A DNA stretch of 64,000 nt from assembly GCF_009727055.1 (NCBI RefSeq), contig NC_052351.1, positions 12,161,019-12,225,018 of the forward strand. The letters are read 5' to 3'. Within the stretch, counting starts at the first letter, position 1. Every line of letters starts with the position of its first letter. Under the pieces are notes generated by a model. It was given only the letters and a program-made list of their open reading frames with translations, made no database searches and was not told the DNA's origin. A program made the position numbers and the translations under genes. Origin of the DNA: Benincasa hispida. Taxonomy: Eukaryota; Streptophyta; Magnoliopsida; Cucurbitales; Cucurbitaceae. Below, in pieces: positions 12,376 through 25,228 of this stretch.

Positions 12376-13912
12376 TTTAACCTAAAATTTATTTAGATTA
12401 ATAATTAAGTTGTTTTTACTCCGAAACTAAATTATGAATTATGAATTATGAATACCGTTATCAATAATCCTACTTAAATTGAACTAGATATGCCACTATT
12501 TAAATTTTACAATATTTTATAAAAGATGTTAAAAATATTTAATATCAATGTCCACTTTAATTTATTGAATAAATATTTTTCATCTTTGCTCATTCTGGTC
12601 CATTCCCATACTGTCATTAATCTGTACTGCCCCACTGTTCCATCACTTTATGTTTTCATAAATATATATAATCTCTTTTTCCCTATTAAACTGTCCCTTT
12701 TTTCTTCCTTCCACCTACAAACAGAATTACTTTGCAATCTGCACTTCGGTAATTCATTGTAATTATTATTAATATATCATACATTATTTCCTGTCAATTA
12801 TCTTTGCATAACCTTTTTCTTTCTTTCTTTCTTTCTTTCTTTTTTTCTAAATTACAAAAAGTGCCACTTAACTTTGTGCTCAAACTAGTGTTTTAAATTT
12901 ACTTTTGTAAATTTTATTTCTAAATTATTACGATACTGTTTTATGTAAATCCAACATTCAGTTAACATTTTAATCAAATTTTACTATAATTGTGATTTTG
13001 AAAGTGTACAAGTAATTTTTAAACCATAAGAGAAAGTTAGGCACCCAAACTTCAAATAATTCACTCTAGGTCTGACACTCCAATTATAATAATTAGTATT
13101 TTCAACTATTATAATCTACAATTAACTATAATAGACTATCCTTTCTATACTAAAATAATTTACTCCATTCCCTAAACACGGACTATTATAACGTACATAC
13201 TATTATCACTTGTAAACTAATTAACTTTAATAACTATCTCAATGCTCCAAAATATCTCAACTTTGACGTTTGACCGAAGAAGAGCAAAGACAATAGGTGT
13301 CAGATGAAGTAGAGAGAAAAGATGGTTTTTTGACCAGATTTTTTTGAGAAGAATCCATGGAAAGCTGTGGAGGACAAGAAGAGAACCAACCTGGAAAAAT
13401 AAAAAAAGGAATCAATAAATAAAATTTAGTGTCACTTCAGGTTCACACCCAATGGAATCACCTGTCTTTTCTTTCTTCTTCTAACTTTCCTTATACTCCA
13501 ATTACTGATTCATTTTAGTTTTCTAAGCAATATAATATCACCATCTACTTTCAAGGGGGCCTCTATCAAATTATACCAATGCAATTGGCCATTGGGAAGA
13601 TACAATGGCATCTCATATTTTTCTTAAGTTTAAATATTTTTTTTATATATGATTAAAACCCATAAAGAGTGGTAATCTTAACTACTATTATTAATATTGA
13701 TTCGTAACTATAATTACTCATTCCGTACGTCATTGTAATTAACGGCTAGTAAAGGCCTTTTTCTAGTATAATAATGATAGAAATTGAGAATTGAGAATTG
13801 AGGATTGAACCTCTGATCTCTATTTCAATTACTGTTGAACTAAGCTTACTTTGATAAGGTAGAAAAAGCCTTTAACCAATTTTCCACAACAAAAAACTAA
13901 TACACTAGTTTA
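12376..13912. other. AT-rich intergenic DNA with a TTTC microsatellite
   Basis: No gene was recognised. A (TTTC)n run lies at about 12818-12847. A passage at 13260-13560 is less AT-rich but shows no convincing open frame. Confidence 0.45.
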
Positions 13913-14197
13913 GGTCTTGTTTGGTAACTATTTTATTTTTGTCTATATTTTTTAAAATTAACACTACTTCCACCTTCAAATTTATTTTTTGTTATCTACT
14001 TTCCACCAATGATTTAAAAAATCAAGTCCAATTTTGAGAACTAAACAAAGTAGTATTCAAATAGTTATTTTTGTTTTTGGAATTTAGTTAAGAATTCAAC
14101 CATTATACTTAAAGAAATATGCAAATCATTATAAGAAATGTGAATGACATAAGCTTAATTTTCAAAAATAAAAAATTAAATGATTACCAAACGACTC
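13913..14197. mobile_element. MITE with GTTTGGTAAC / GATTACCAAAC termini
   Basis: The left end GGTCTTGTTTGGTAAC and the inverse of the right end (GAGTCGTTTGGTAATC) form terminal inverted repeats. The interior, with 'acactacttccacc', 'gttatctact' and 'aagaattcaaccatt' blocks, is one I recognise as a very common cucurbit MITE. No target duplication could be fixed. A related copy in the other orientation lies at 16740-17035. Confidence 0.6.
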
Positions 14198-14944
14198 ATA
14201 ATAAATACATAGAAGATGATTAGTCTTAACAGAATAATACAAATGGTATATATAAAACATATTTGTTAATTGATAAATCAAATATAAAGTATATTATATA
14301 GAAAAATACTTAAACACATCTCGACATCTATCTTTGTGTAGTCTACTCAAATATTCAATCACAAATTGCTACATGACAATTTTTTTTTATATAGAAAAAA
14401 ATAAAGATTTGCTTCCTTTTGTAATTATAGGAGAAGAACCCTACGATACATCAGAAGAAAAAACTGAAATAATAAAAATATGAGATCAGAATTAAAAAGT
14501 TTTGTTATATTTATAAATTTAGAAAATTATGGTTAGATTTGTAAACACTTTTAGAAAAAATAAAATAAATTTTGTTTCTTCCCCCACAAGTCATGACAAA
14601 ATTAAACAGTAAGCTATTAGAACATTGATAATTTAAAATATCCAATATATATTAGAAGTAAATTTGAAAAGCATGGAGAGGAAAATGCATTTATTCTGTC
14701 TGAAATTTAACCTTATTGTAATATATATTTAAAATGTTATTTTTGGAATGACGAAATAAATTATTATAATGGAAAGAGAGAGTGAGAGAGAGGAAGGATA
14801 GGCCATTCATCATAGTTTCAGAAATTCAGATTGTGTCGGCACGTGACCGCCTTACAATTACATGTGGTTGGGTTAAAATTAAATTATCCATCCCCTTCCA
14901 ATCCAACTCGCATTTTATTTTTTTTAACAGCAATTTCTAAATAA
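14198..14944. other. AT-rich intergenic DNA, nothing recognised
   Basis: No gene or defined repeat was seen. A purine-rich GAGAGA run lies at 14775-14800. Confidence 0.45.
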
Positions 14945-15335
14945 TATTTTGGTATTTGTCCTTTTTTTTTTTAATTTCTATATTTTCAAAATATTCATAT
15001 TAATCGCTTTACTTTCGATTTTGGTTTATTTTAGTTTATATATTTTTAAAATACTCACTTTGGTTCTTGTACTTAAAAAAATAACTATTTTTAATCTTTT
15101 TATTTTTATTTTTACTTTATTTTTAAAGTTCAAGAATCAAAATGAATTAAAATTGATTTATCAAAAAATAAATGAGTCAAAGTTGAGAGTACAAATACCA
15201 AATTGAAAATTTTTAAAATATAGAGACTAACACGAACTAAAGTTGAAAGTAGAAGGACCAAAATGAATATTTTAAAAGTATAGAGATCAAAATGAATAAA
15301 AGTAAAAAAATATAGAGACCAAAATAATATTTTAA
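14945..15335. mobile_element. Long inverted-repeat MITE-like element
   Basis: The left half ('ctatattttcaaaatattcat', then 'ttggttcttgtac') is inverse-complementary to the right half ('aaggaccaaaatgaatatttt', 'tatagaga'). The 85-codon frame at 14949-15206 lies in one arm and is composed of Phe/Ile/Leu from AT-rich DNA, so it is not a gene. Confidence 0.5.
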
Positions 15336-16249
15336 AAATATATATAATTTAATATAATACTATAAAATATTTTATCTGAAAGGAAAAAAAAAAGTTTATG
15401 AGAGGTCCCACACAATCTAAGGTCGAGTGATCGCCCAACTGGGAATCTTGATTTTGCTGTTTTATTTTTCTCTGAATCCCAATTTCCAAACTTTTTTTTT
15501 TTCCCTACTCCTTTATTTTTCTTTGGGTGCAGAGCCCTATCGAACATGCTGGATTATTTACCAGTACTTATTGGGAAAAATATTTTTTTAGTTCAATTTT
15601 TATTTACTCTAAATTTTAAATGGTTAGAGTTTACTTTTCATTTGGTTTTACTTACTTATGTTTGATCATTTGCGTTAAATAAAATTAAATTAGTTACCAC
15701 TAATTATTTGGTCACAATTAAATTTAGTTACACATTTTGTATTGTAATTATTTAAAAATATATATTAAAGTTATTTTTAAATGTTATATTAAATTTATTT
15801 AAAAATTATATTATAATTATTTTTTTAAAATTATATACTAATTACTTTATAAAATTTTATATTACAATTATTTTAAATTAATTAATTGAGAATATGAGTA
15901 TTAGCAAAAACTCGAGCTAAAAGTATAAAAACTTGAAACTAACTAAATGTACACGAAAATTCAAAATTTATGAGATACAATTATAAAATTATAAAATTTA
16001 ACTACTACAAGAAAACTAAAAATAAAATTTGTGGATGAAAAATGTAAAATATTGAACCTTAATAATTCATTGATGAAAATTATACTAAGGATAAAAAGGT
16101 ATATTTTTTCTAAACGAAAAGTAATCTACAAAAAAGTAAACTTTTTTTTAATTAATCATTTGAAGTTTTATGATAATTTAGAACGTGCAAATTGTCAACC
16201 TGAACATAAAACAAATGGTTAAGGTATACTGCTATACTCATAAATTAAC

Positions 16250-16665
16250 CTTTCGTTTGATTCAAGAAAGTTTAAGAAATGGTTTTAAATCCTATGATTT
16301 GAAATCCGAAAAATGATTTTAAATCAATTACTTTGTCTAGAACGAGATAGATTTTAAATGAATGTATTTAAAATTTTGTGTTTGGGTGGTAACGAAAAAA
16401 GAAAAGAAAGTTATGGATTTACTAATATAGGCTTTTCACTGTGATGTGTTAATTGAAAAATAGAATTGATTAATTAAGTAATTTACTTTCAAATCCTATG
16501 AAATCCTACAAAATTTGAGCATGTTAGTTAGATTTTTTTTTTTTTTAAGTAAAATATAATTTAAAATCCCTTCGAATTTTAATTTCTACAGTACCAAACA
16601 ATGTAATTCATTTGTAATCCATTATAAATTGAAATTCCTCAAAATTATGAGGTTCCAAACAAGCC
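16250..16665. mobile_element. Possible MITE built on AAATCCTA motifs
   Basis: The block begins CGTTTGATTCAAGAAA and ends GGTTCCAAACAAGCC, whose inverse is GGCTTGTTTGGAACC, giving imperfect terminal inverted repeats. Inside, 'aaatcctatgatttgaaatcc' is mirrored by 'caaatcctatgaaatcctac'. No coding capacity. Confidence 0.4.
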
Positions 16666-16739
16666 ATAAGGTCAAAAAGTTTAAATTCCCACTACAACAC
16701 CTCCGTGTCTTCTTAATTTCCTCTAAATATTTGGTGTTC

Positions 16740-17035
16740 AACCACTGTGTTCCTATTTCTAACCTTTTAGTTTTTCGTTTTTTGTTTTTGAAAATTATGC
16801 TTGTTTTCTCACATTTTCTTATTCATTATTTTCATATTTCTTAAATAAACATATGAATTTTTAGCCAGTTTTCTTTTATTTATTTATTTATTTTTTTAGT
16901 TTTCAAATTTTGATTTTTATTTTGAAACACTCTTAAAATATAAACAACAAAATATATAGAATAATGCACGAAAATGATCATGTTTAATTGTTTATAAGTT
17001 TGATTTTAAAAAATTATATGATTACCGAACAAAAC
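16740..17035. mobile_element. Second copy of the GTTTGGTAAC MITE, inverted and decayed
   Basis: It shows the inverse interior of the 13913-14197 element: 'gaaaattatgcttgttttctcac', 'tttcttaaataaacatatgaatttttagcc'. It ends near GATTACCGAACAAAAC. It carries more substitutions than the first copy. A TTTA run is present at 16876-16895. Confidence 0.5.
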
Positions 17036-17569
17036 ATGTATAAATGAGATTGAATAATTAATCTTTGAGATAATAAAACATGTCCGGTCTATTAATTAGC
17101 TATGCTCGTATAGACTTTGAGAGAGACCTATTTAGTTTTAACATTTCATAATTTAAATAGTTTTTTTCATAACATATTTACAAACAATAATTATGATAAT
17201 TGATTTTTGAAAAAAAAAAGTAGAGCAAATGGAATAGGAAATTTTCGATCTACTACTAAATTATGTTTACTTTGACATTACTTGATTAGTGAGTATGAAT
17301 TGTTTTTGTATATAACGTAATATAACTGGTAAATTAAATAAGGATGATGGTGATTGCTGGAAGAGAGTGATTGTTAATTAAAATATGTGGGGGTAAATTA
17401 GGCAAAATGTACTAAGAGAAGAATCGAGAGCCCAAAGGAAACAATATTACAAAAAAAAAAAATAGTATTTTCATAGTACGTACTATCCTCATTTATTATT
17501 CAACGCATTATTATGACATTTAAAAACAAAGTTTAAAATATCAACTTCAAAGAAAATATCAAGATCTTA

Positions 17570-18060
17570 AATTTATGGAAATATCGATGAAAAATATCGA
17601 TAAGATATAAATGTCAACAGATATATCTAGAATAATTATAGGGTTGATGTCAAATATAGAAAAAATGAATCAAAATATTTACAAATGCAGCAAAATGTCT
17701 ATGTCTATTATTAAAAGACACTCTGTCTATCAATGTTTATGATTGATAAATGTCTATCAGCGTCTATTATTAATAGATCGCGATATTTTACTATATTTGA
17801 AAATATTTTCCAGAGTTTGACATTTTAAACAATTTTCCATAATCACAAAAGAAAACAATTCAAAAAATAAATTTAAATTGTAAATAAATATTTATATATT
17901 ATTTAAACAAGTTAATTATATTTAAGATTAGTGTCATTTTGTTGCATATTTATTATGTTTCATAGATTATCTATAATATAATAAAAATATTGATGCACAT
18001 TTCATATAGATATCAAACCTATAGAATTATAAAAATATCGATGGATATATTGACAAAAGG
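17570..18060. repeat. Dispersed AT-rich repeat with ATATCGATG motifs
   Basis: Motifs 'aaatatcgatgaaaaatatcgat' near the left and 'aaaatatcgatggatatattgac' near the right recur in inverse form at 26760-26870, marking a dispersed family. The superfamily is unknown. Confidence 0.35.
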
Positions 18061-18901
18061 ATGAAAACTTAATAATATGATTAAAAGAAAGCACAAGTTG
18101 GTTATTTATTTATTTATATATTTATATTTTAAAGTAATAATAATAATTATAATTATACATAAGTTGGAGTTGCTTTTAAATTGTTTATTTTTTTGGTATT
18201 ATCGGTACCAAATTGATTTTATTTAATTTTGAAGTGCATGAATGTGTTTATAATTATAACTAAAGTGGTATAATAATATCGCCGACAACAAAGCGCACCC
18301 CCAATTTGCAAGGCTATAATCAATAATATATAATTGTAATCATACAACATTATTCTTCCTTTTTTTTTCCTTTAAATAAAATCCCATCAAATTTAAGGCA
18401 TCTTTGTTCAATACTAGGTTTTTGAAAGAATAGTACAATCAAATACCAATCAAATCTTCATTTCATATAATGAGTTAATATATATCAAGTTTTAACTTCT
18501 TTTTCTTTTGAAGATGAGTATACGTCAATATTACTGAACTAAGCTTATTTTGACAAAATTCGTATAATTTGATGAAATTTAAAGTTTATAAATAAAATGA
18601 GCACGTATATGAATAAAAATTGGATGGCAATCATTTCATAAAAGGAAAAAGTGTTGGGAATCTAGGAAAGAAATATATGTATGTGAATAAGAATTGGTAT
18701 ATTATTATATTGCAAATTGCAAAGGGATTTAGAGAAAAGAGGGCTACATAGAATTGTGTTTTAAAGGAGTAGAACATGTCATGTGCAGCAATGGGTGAAG
18801 CAGAGTTGATTCAGATGGAAAATCATTTTCTCCAAGACCCAACAGAAACCAACCCAGCAAATACCCACTCAAATAACCTTTTATTTTTTATTTTTTATTT
18901 T

Positions 18902-18906
<5 letters not shown>

Positions 18907-18948
<42 letters not shown>

Positions 18949-18949
18949 G
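18907..18949. repeat. (TTA)n microsatellite
   Basis: About 14 uninterrupted ATT/TTA triplets follow a T-rich lead-in. Confidence 0.9.
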
Positions 18950-19482
18950 ATTTTTATTAACCTTTCAATTTTTCGTTCGATTTTAGTCTATGAGATTTCA
19001 AGTAAACTTTTAGTGTGGATTTTTTAATACCCTCCATATTTGTGAATTTTTATATCTTGAAGATGTATAAAATTTGATTAATTAATAAATTATTATCAAT
19101 TAATTGTTTCTATTAATGTTAATTAATTAGTAAATGTAAATATATTATTTAGAATTAATAAATTTTGAACTATTACATTTATCATTATTATTCTTAACTA
19201 TTTAATATAGAATTTTATTATTAATTATTAATATTCTAAATAATTAGTATTTATTTAATTACTTTTATTAATTAAATAAAATAATTTAAATAATATTTAG
19301 TTGAAAAATATTCATTTATTGATATTTTAAATGATTAGATAATTCATCAATATAATAATATATTAAATAGTTTTTACCTATGATTATATTAGTTGTTCTT
19401 TTTACATTTGATTAAATAATTATTTAGTTTTAGTTTTTGTATACAAAATTGGTAAAATCAAACACATTCATTTAACTTCTAG

Positions 19483-19556
19483 ACATTAATTATCCTGCAA
19501 ATCCAAACACGAACATTAATTATCCTGCAAATCCAAACACGAACATTAATTATCCC
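19483..19556. repeat. 30-bp tandem repeat, two full units and a partial
   Basis: The unit runs from ACATTAATTATCCTGC to CACGA, is exactly 30 bp, and occurs at 19483-19512 and 19513-19542. A third unit stops after about 14 bases. The two full units look identical, which implies a recent duplication. Confidence 0.85.
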
Positions 19557-20788
19557 AAATATTTAAAATCCCGACATCTAATATTCATACCCATGAAACA
19601 ATATATGCGATCCAAACAGATTCCTGGTAGAGATTTCATATTATAATCTATGTTTCCAAATTCACTGAGTTCGGCGAATATGTGTTTGATAGACAACTTA
19701 GATTTTGTTTCTAAAAACTATCATCGAATTTTGTGATCCAAACAATACAAAATCTAAAAACAACATTTCTATGCTTTTTCATTGTATACAAATTTTGAAT
19801 TTTAAAATCTCAAACTGCATAATTATATAAAATAGAGTTAAAAATATTTAAAAATACAATATGTCATGTTATAAACACAATTTATATTTTTAAAAAATAT
19901 ATAAATTAATGTATTGTAAATTATATAATATTATAAAATAATAATTATATAAATTTTTAACCTAAATCATATTCATAAATAAATTAATAATAGAGGTTTT
20001 ATGATTTATAAATATTTAGTATCAAACAAATTTTAAACAAGGGTTTAAATTAGAATTCAATTTTTCAATATCCTATCAAACACATTTTTTAATAACTATG
20101 TTTTTTTTTTAATCCCTTATTTTTAAATTTATATTTTTAAATTCTCATTTTAAAAGTCACTTTTATAAAATGTTAACAGTCGGGCCACTTTTAAAAGGAT
20201 AGGAGTATTTTTTTTAAAAAAAAACTCTTAGTCGTAATTTAAATTTCAAAATTTAAAATTCTATTAGGTATATTTGCGTTGCACGAGACATGAAGTAATA
20301 ATGAATAATAATCATAAAGCAGAAGAAACAACGACAGTGGTAGACATTGTGATTGAATAACGTAGGAAATTAAAACAAAGTTTAATTTCTTCAAAAAAAC
20401 GACACGAAATTAGACGACAATATTGTTGAGAATATAGGGAGTTGCTTTTAGTTTGCATTCTTCAAGTGGATGATGGAGTTTAATACTATATAATTTAAGT
20501 GGAATTATTTGATGATGCGATTTGGACATTCCGAAAGAATCACACTTCAAGACAGCATTAAATAAATAAATAACTTAAAAAAAAAAAAATAATCATGGAA
20601 CCTGAAACTTGATCCAATCCCAAACGTGTCACTCAGGTCCTACACTATTTCTCCCATAAACTCAACCCATTCCCTTCCTCCTTCCTTATTTTATTTTCAA
20701 CCATATATCACCAAATTGTGATAAAGATATGAAAATATGGTTAAAAAATACTCAAAAGAATTGAAAATTATTATCTATATCAATAAGG

Positions 20789-21061
20789 TGCACATTTCTT
20801 TTCGTTGGATCAATCATATAAACTTCAAAGTTAAGAGTGTTTAACCTTGAGCAATCCTATGTTGGGTGATCTCCTGGAAATTTCGAATCTTGGATCTATA
20901 GCGTTACATATATAGTCACATCTCCATTCTAAGCGAATGAAGTAAGAATATTGCCTCTTATTAATGTTAAGATATATATTTTTGTGTAAAAAGAAAAGGA
21001 AAGAAAATGTGTATTCATTTATATGGTCTTTCATTCTTTTCAATTGCCCGGATCCTTAACA
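20789..21061 (+). mobile_element. Cassandra-like TRIM LTR with 5S rRNA-derived promoter
   Basis: Positions 20807-20885 are recognisably derived from plant 5S rRNA: GGATC-ATCA, then AACTTCAAAGTTAAGAGTGT (box A region), then TTGGGTGATCTCCTGGAAAT (box C region). An LTR carrying a 5S-derived internal promoter is the hallmark of Cassandra TRIM retrotransposons. TG...CA boundaries can be drawn at 20789 and 21061 (273 bp, within the usual Cassandra LTR range), the right end being GGATCCTTAACA. No target duplication or primer-binding site follows, so it is a solo or truncated copy. A diverged 5S pseudogene is the alternative, but the extra 3' sequence argues against it. Exact ends are inferred. Confidence 0.6.
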
Positions 21062-22186
21062 TGTCCTTCAAAAGAGTATTGTCTCACTCTCTTTTGGGTT
21101 CACCATTTTTAGGTTGATTTTTTTTTCTTTTACCGAATACTTGTCTGAATTTCATTAGTTTTGATACGGTATATTAGATAAATTTTAGAATTCAATCTCC
21201 AAAAAACAAATAATAATTAGAAGTAAATTATGTATCTTTCAGACGTAGGATGTTTAGGGCTTGCTTAGTAGGTAATTGAAAATAAAAAATTTAAAAAAAA
21301 AACAAGAGATTAAATGAAAATAAAGTTATATTTCATATATATACATATATATACATGTTTGGTAGTAGTTTCAGAATTTGAAAGCTAATTTAAATATTTA
21401 TTTTTGATGTGTTTGATACAATATTTATAAATCATAAAATTAGTTGTAGTTGCTCTCTAAATATTATAAACTATTATTGATAAATTTATGAACATATTTT
21501 ATATTAAAAATGAATAATTATAATTTTATAATATTATATCATTTATAATGCATTTCATAATATATATTATAATTATAATTATAAGTTTGAAACTATGAAG
21601 TCAATTTTATATATTTTTATCTTAGCTAGGAAAATAGCAATATATTTTCTGTTTAAATTTTTAAGAATACTGTATTAGTGGCAATTATTATATAAAATTG
21701 ACGTGGAATTTACATATTGAAGAATAGTTATAGTTGGACAAATAAATATTCGATTTTGGGCATGAAAGGACGTACGTAGAAATATTAATAATGTGCTGTC
21801 ATCAACGTAATAATCCACATGGCTACCATGAGCATCACTGAATCATTAACTTCTTGCTTTTTCTTTTTTGCCCCTCCCTAGCTTTTTGTTTCACATAGCA
21901 ATACACGATAAAGAGGCTTTAATATAATTATAGTTTTTTTCCGTCTCATTTCGTAAAGTTCAATGAATACAGTGCCTACTGATCGTCCCTGGAATAATTT
22001 TCTTGTTCCCAAAAATAAATAATAAAACTTTCTTTTCATAAAGTGAGATTTTTTTAGCATGAGATGATTATTTATAAACCTAATCTCATACCATTTTAAT
22101 ATCACCAAATCTTCAATAAAATATGCTTATATACAAAAAAGAAAAAAAAAACTAATTTTTTCTTCCCAAAATAGTATTAGAACAGT
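21062..22186. other. AT-rich intergenic DNA, nothing recognised
   Basis: No gene or defined repeat was supported. ATATAT-rich sequence lies around 21336-21358. Confidence 0.45.
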
Positions 22187-22718
22187 ATGGTTGTTTCCTT
22201 GTAAGGCATTAGGATGGACTACCAATTTAATCTTCTAACAAATTTATTGGAAACGACGGGACCCTCAGAACGAAGAATAGTAAACGGTCAAATCACGGTG
22301 GTTAAGCAAAGAGTAAAACTTGCAAAACAGAAACTTGTTATAGACTAAGACGTAGAGTTCGCTCTCTTTAAGACATTTCATGGCTCTGCCTAAGTGTGCA
22401 AGTAGGTCTAAAAATAGTCGGAGAGGAAAATGAAATGAAGTGAAGAATGAATTGTGTTTTCGAACTGCTGAAGGTCACGCCTTTTATAGGCCTTCAATGT
22501 GGAAGGGTAGGGAGCGAAAAAAGCGGTGAACCTTAGAATGTGTGTGATGAAAGACGGACGGCAACGCTCGTGTGCACATCCATTGAATCCACATTGGTCT
22601 ATTTTCTCACTCCATCCAGAACATGGGTACCTCTTGGAATCCAAACCCAAAGCTCAAGATTGAAGTACATAAAGGAGACTTCCAATACCAAATTTTTTAA
22701 TGTGGGATTCTCCAACCA
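22187..22718 (-). mobile_element. Probable solo LTR or LTR-like promoter block
   Basis: Read on the minus strand, the block starts TGGTTGGAGAATCCCACATT and ends AACAACCA, so its termini form a TGGTTG...CAACCA inverted repeat. It contains a TATA box (CCTATAAAAGGC, minus strand, about 22480-22492) followed by a pyrimidine-rich leader, and a CCAATAAA signal nearer the end, in the order U3, R, U5. It is less AT-rich than its surroundings. No target duplication, primer-binding site or coding sequence is seen, so family is undecided. The overlapping open frames on both strands lack any domain. Confidence 0.4.
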
Positions 22719-24556
22719 AAAGGTTGGTTCCCTCTTGTTTTGAAAGTTAAATTTTCACCCAATAATTAATTAATCATTTACTTGTTTTACATTAATAAAA
22801 AAACAATATAGTTTAGTCATAGGATAGAGGAATTATATGAAGGATAATAAATGTATAACAATATGTCCATATGTAAGAATGAAAACTGAAGTTCGAAAAT
22901 ATGAATTATGCTCGAATAATAAGATGACATAAAGGAACATTTGTAATGGAATATTTAATCGTTCACAATTTTTTATAATTGAAAGGTTGAGTAGAAGTGA
23001 TATAGTAAAAACAAGAATCATTAAATAAAATTATTGTTATTATGTATCAAATAAAAATAATAATTATATAGTAATATTTTTTATTTAGTATTTCCGATAT
23101 CGGGTTTTATGGGGAAAAAGTTTTTTTTTTTTTCTTTTCATTTAAAGAGTTGCATTTATTTTGGGTGATTTGTTTATAGATATTAACTTAATTATAGAAT
23201 GAAAATATTACCAAATTAAAAATTAAAATATTCACATCAGGATGATTAATGGTATGTTTAACATTTGAATAATATACGTGGAGGACACTATGAAAGCAAA
23301 GTTGTATTAGTCACATGAATTTGGATTCATTGGCTGTGATCTCAATTTAATTAATTAGAGAACTTTGGAATGTCTTTATCTCATATAATTAGTTAATTAT
23401 AAACGTCCAACAAAGCCTAATACGTATCATAAACCGTGATTAAGGTTGTCTTAATATGAAACGCGCTTAACTTCATTTTTTTTTTAAAAAATGTTAATTT
23501 AGAATTAATGCAACAACAGTTTGACCAAGGGTTTAACCGTCAGTCAACTCAAAGTAAGCCCACAGGAAAACAGGAATCATTGAAATCATTAGCTCATTGT
23601 TTGCCTTAATTAATGGAAAATTAATCACAAGGTGTCCACGTAAGTATAAAGTTCTCTTTTTATTTAAACAAAACTATACTATAATGCTACTCTGCCCACC
23701 ATAGATTGGGCCTTTTTAAATATAAAAAAGTATTTAAAAATATTTAGAAGTGAAAATGGAATTAAGGAAGTTTATATTTGCAAAAATTGTAGACACATTT
23801 TTAAGATAATGTATTTTTTTTCTTTTTTTTTTTTTTTTTAAAATCACAAACTAGAAAGTAACAAGAAGTAAAGTACTTGCTAAGACCATATTATACCCAA
23901 CATGGAAAATAAAAAAACCACAAAAAGCAATCGCACCCACTTGGCACAATTCGTGTTAGAGAGTGGACAATAAAAGTATATGAACGATCGCAATTAACAA
24001 AAGCAATCGCACCCACTTGACAAGCAATCACTTAATGTTTTTTATTCTAACAGATCGACAACCGACCAAATAAAAATGCAAATAATATATGTTGTAGTTA
24101 AAAAAATAGTTACAAAGGTGTTTAATTATAATTAAGTTAGGGAACTTTAACAAGCTCTTTGTTTTTTTGGTTGAATGGTTGCTTTTTGTGGACTATGGTT
24201 GATGCATGTGTACATTGATTTTGATTAGCAATAAATTTAGATGTGAAAATTTTCGGTATAATTGGACGATATCTATTTTTATGTAACTCACTCACAAGTT
24301 ATTATCTTACAATTTTTTTAAATAAAAAAAAACTATTTTAAAATTTTTTTAAGAATATGATTAGAAAGAGCACAACTCAAACTCAAAGGGCACATAAATA
24401 TTGTTCTTTAAATGAAATATTATTATATTATAAAGAAGTGCGGTTTCTTCCCAAAACTAAGATAAAACAAAGACGGAAAAGAATGTCACATAAATAAAGC
24501 AAATAATAATAATAATAAAGAACTTTGATTGATATATCTAAAAGGTTGAGTTCCAT
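22719..24556. other. AT-rich intergenic DNA, no gene seen
   Basis: No gene was recognised. A repeated 'aagcaatcgcacccacttg' string occurs at 23925-23943 and 24001-24019, a short direct repeat of unknown origin. Confidence 0.45.
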
Positions 24557-25228
24557 TAGAGATGTCACGGGACGAGGACGGGAAAAGCTTCCCCGTCCCT
24601 ATCCCCACCCCCCTTATTTCACAAAATTTTCCCTGGAAAATTCGCAGGGATTAGATTCCCCGTGAGAAAAATTTCCCCATTTGTTTTTTTTAATATACTC
24701 TTTTTTAGCAATTTTGTTTATACTCAACCAAATAAAATTATATATATTAAATAAGTTATTTCCAATAAATTTTCCATTCAAAGAAAATAGTATAAAAATA
24801 ATACTATTATATGTGTAAAAATATAATTTTTAAAAGTTAAAATTTAAATATTATAATATCATAGTCAAACTTTCTATTTAAATACTACAACATTTATGGA
24901 TTAAAGTAGAAAGTCTTAGATGTTAAAACAATTTAGAAATGTATTAATGTACAAAAATGTTGAAATGAAATTTAGAAAATAACTAACTTTTTATTCCACA
25001 ATTTTTGTAAAATGTATAGATGATGATGATGATGAGTAATTATTATTATATAAATATAATTATATAATATATTTATCGGGATGAGGACGGGGAATATAAT
25101 CACTGTTCCCGTCCCCGTTTAGCCAACAGAAAAAAAAATTATCCTTGCTTCCTCTTTCATTCTCCGTCTAATTGGAGATTCTCCGCTCTGTTCGGGATAG
25201 GTTTCCAGGGAATAAATGAACATCCCTA
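24557..25228. mobile_element. hAT-like MITE with GC-rich ends (degraded)
   Basis: The left end is TAGAGATGTCACGGGACGAGGACGG and the right end reads inversely as TAGGGATGTTC. Sub-terminal GC-rich 'ccccgtccc' blocks are mirrored at both ends ('gggacgaggacggg' and 'cccgtccccg'), with an AT-rich middle. It resembles the better-preserved 29744-30356 element. The flanking octamers AGTTCCAT and ACTTTCAC agree at only five of eight positions, so the 8-bp target duplication is decayed or wrong. Confidence 0.5.

Larger units (their letters stand above)
18061..20788. other. AT-rich intergenic DNA with simple repeats, no gene
   Basis: No gene was recognised. It contains a (TTA)n microsatellite at 18907-18949 and a 30-bp tandem duplication at 19483-19542 with a partial third copy. 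The rest is low-complexity AT sequence. Confidence 0.5.

Noticed and set aside
14949..15206. 85-codon hydrophobic frame
   Set aside because: It falls in one arm of an inverted-repeat MITE; Phe/Ile/Leu richness reflects AT-rich DNA.
20807..20885. Functional 5S rRNA gene
   Set aside because: Too many changes in box A and stem regions, no tandem copies, and extra 3' sequence typical of a Cassandra LTR.
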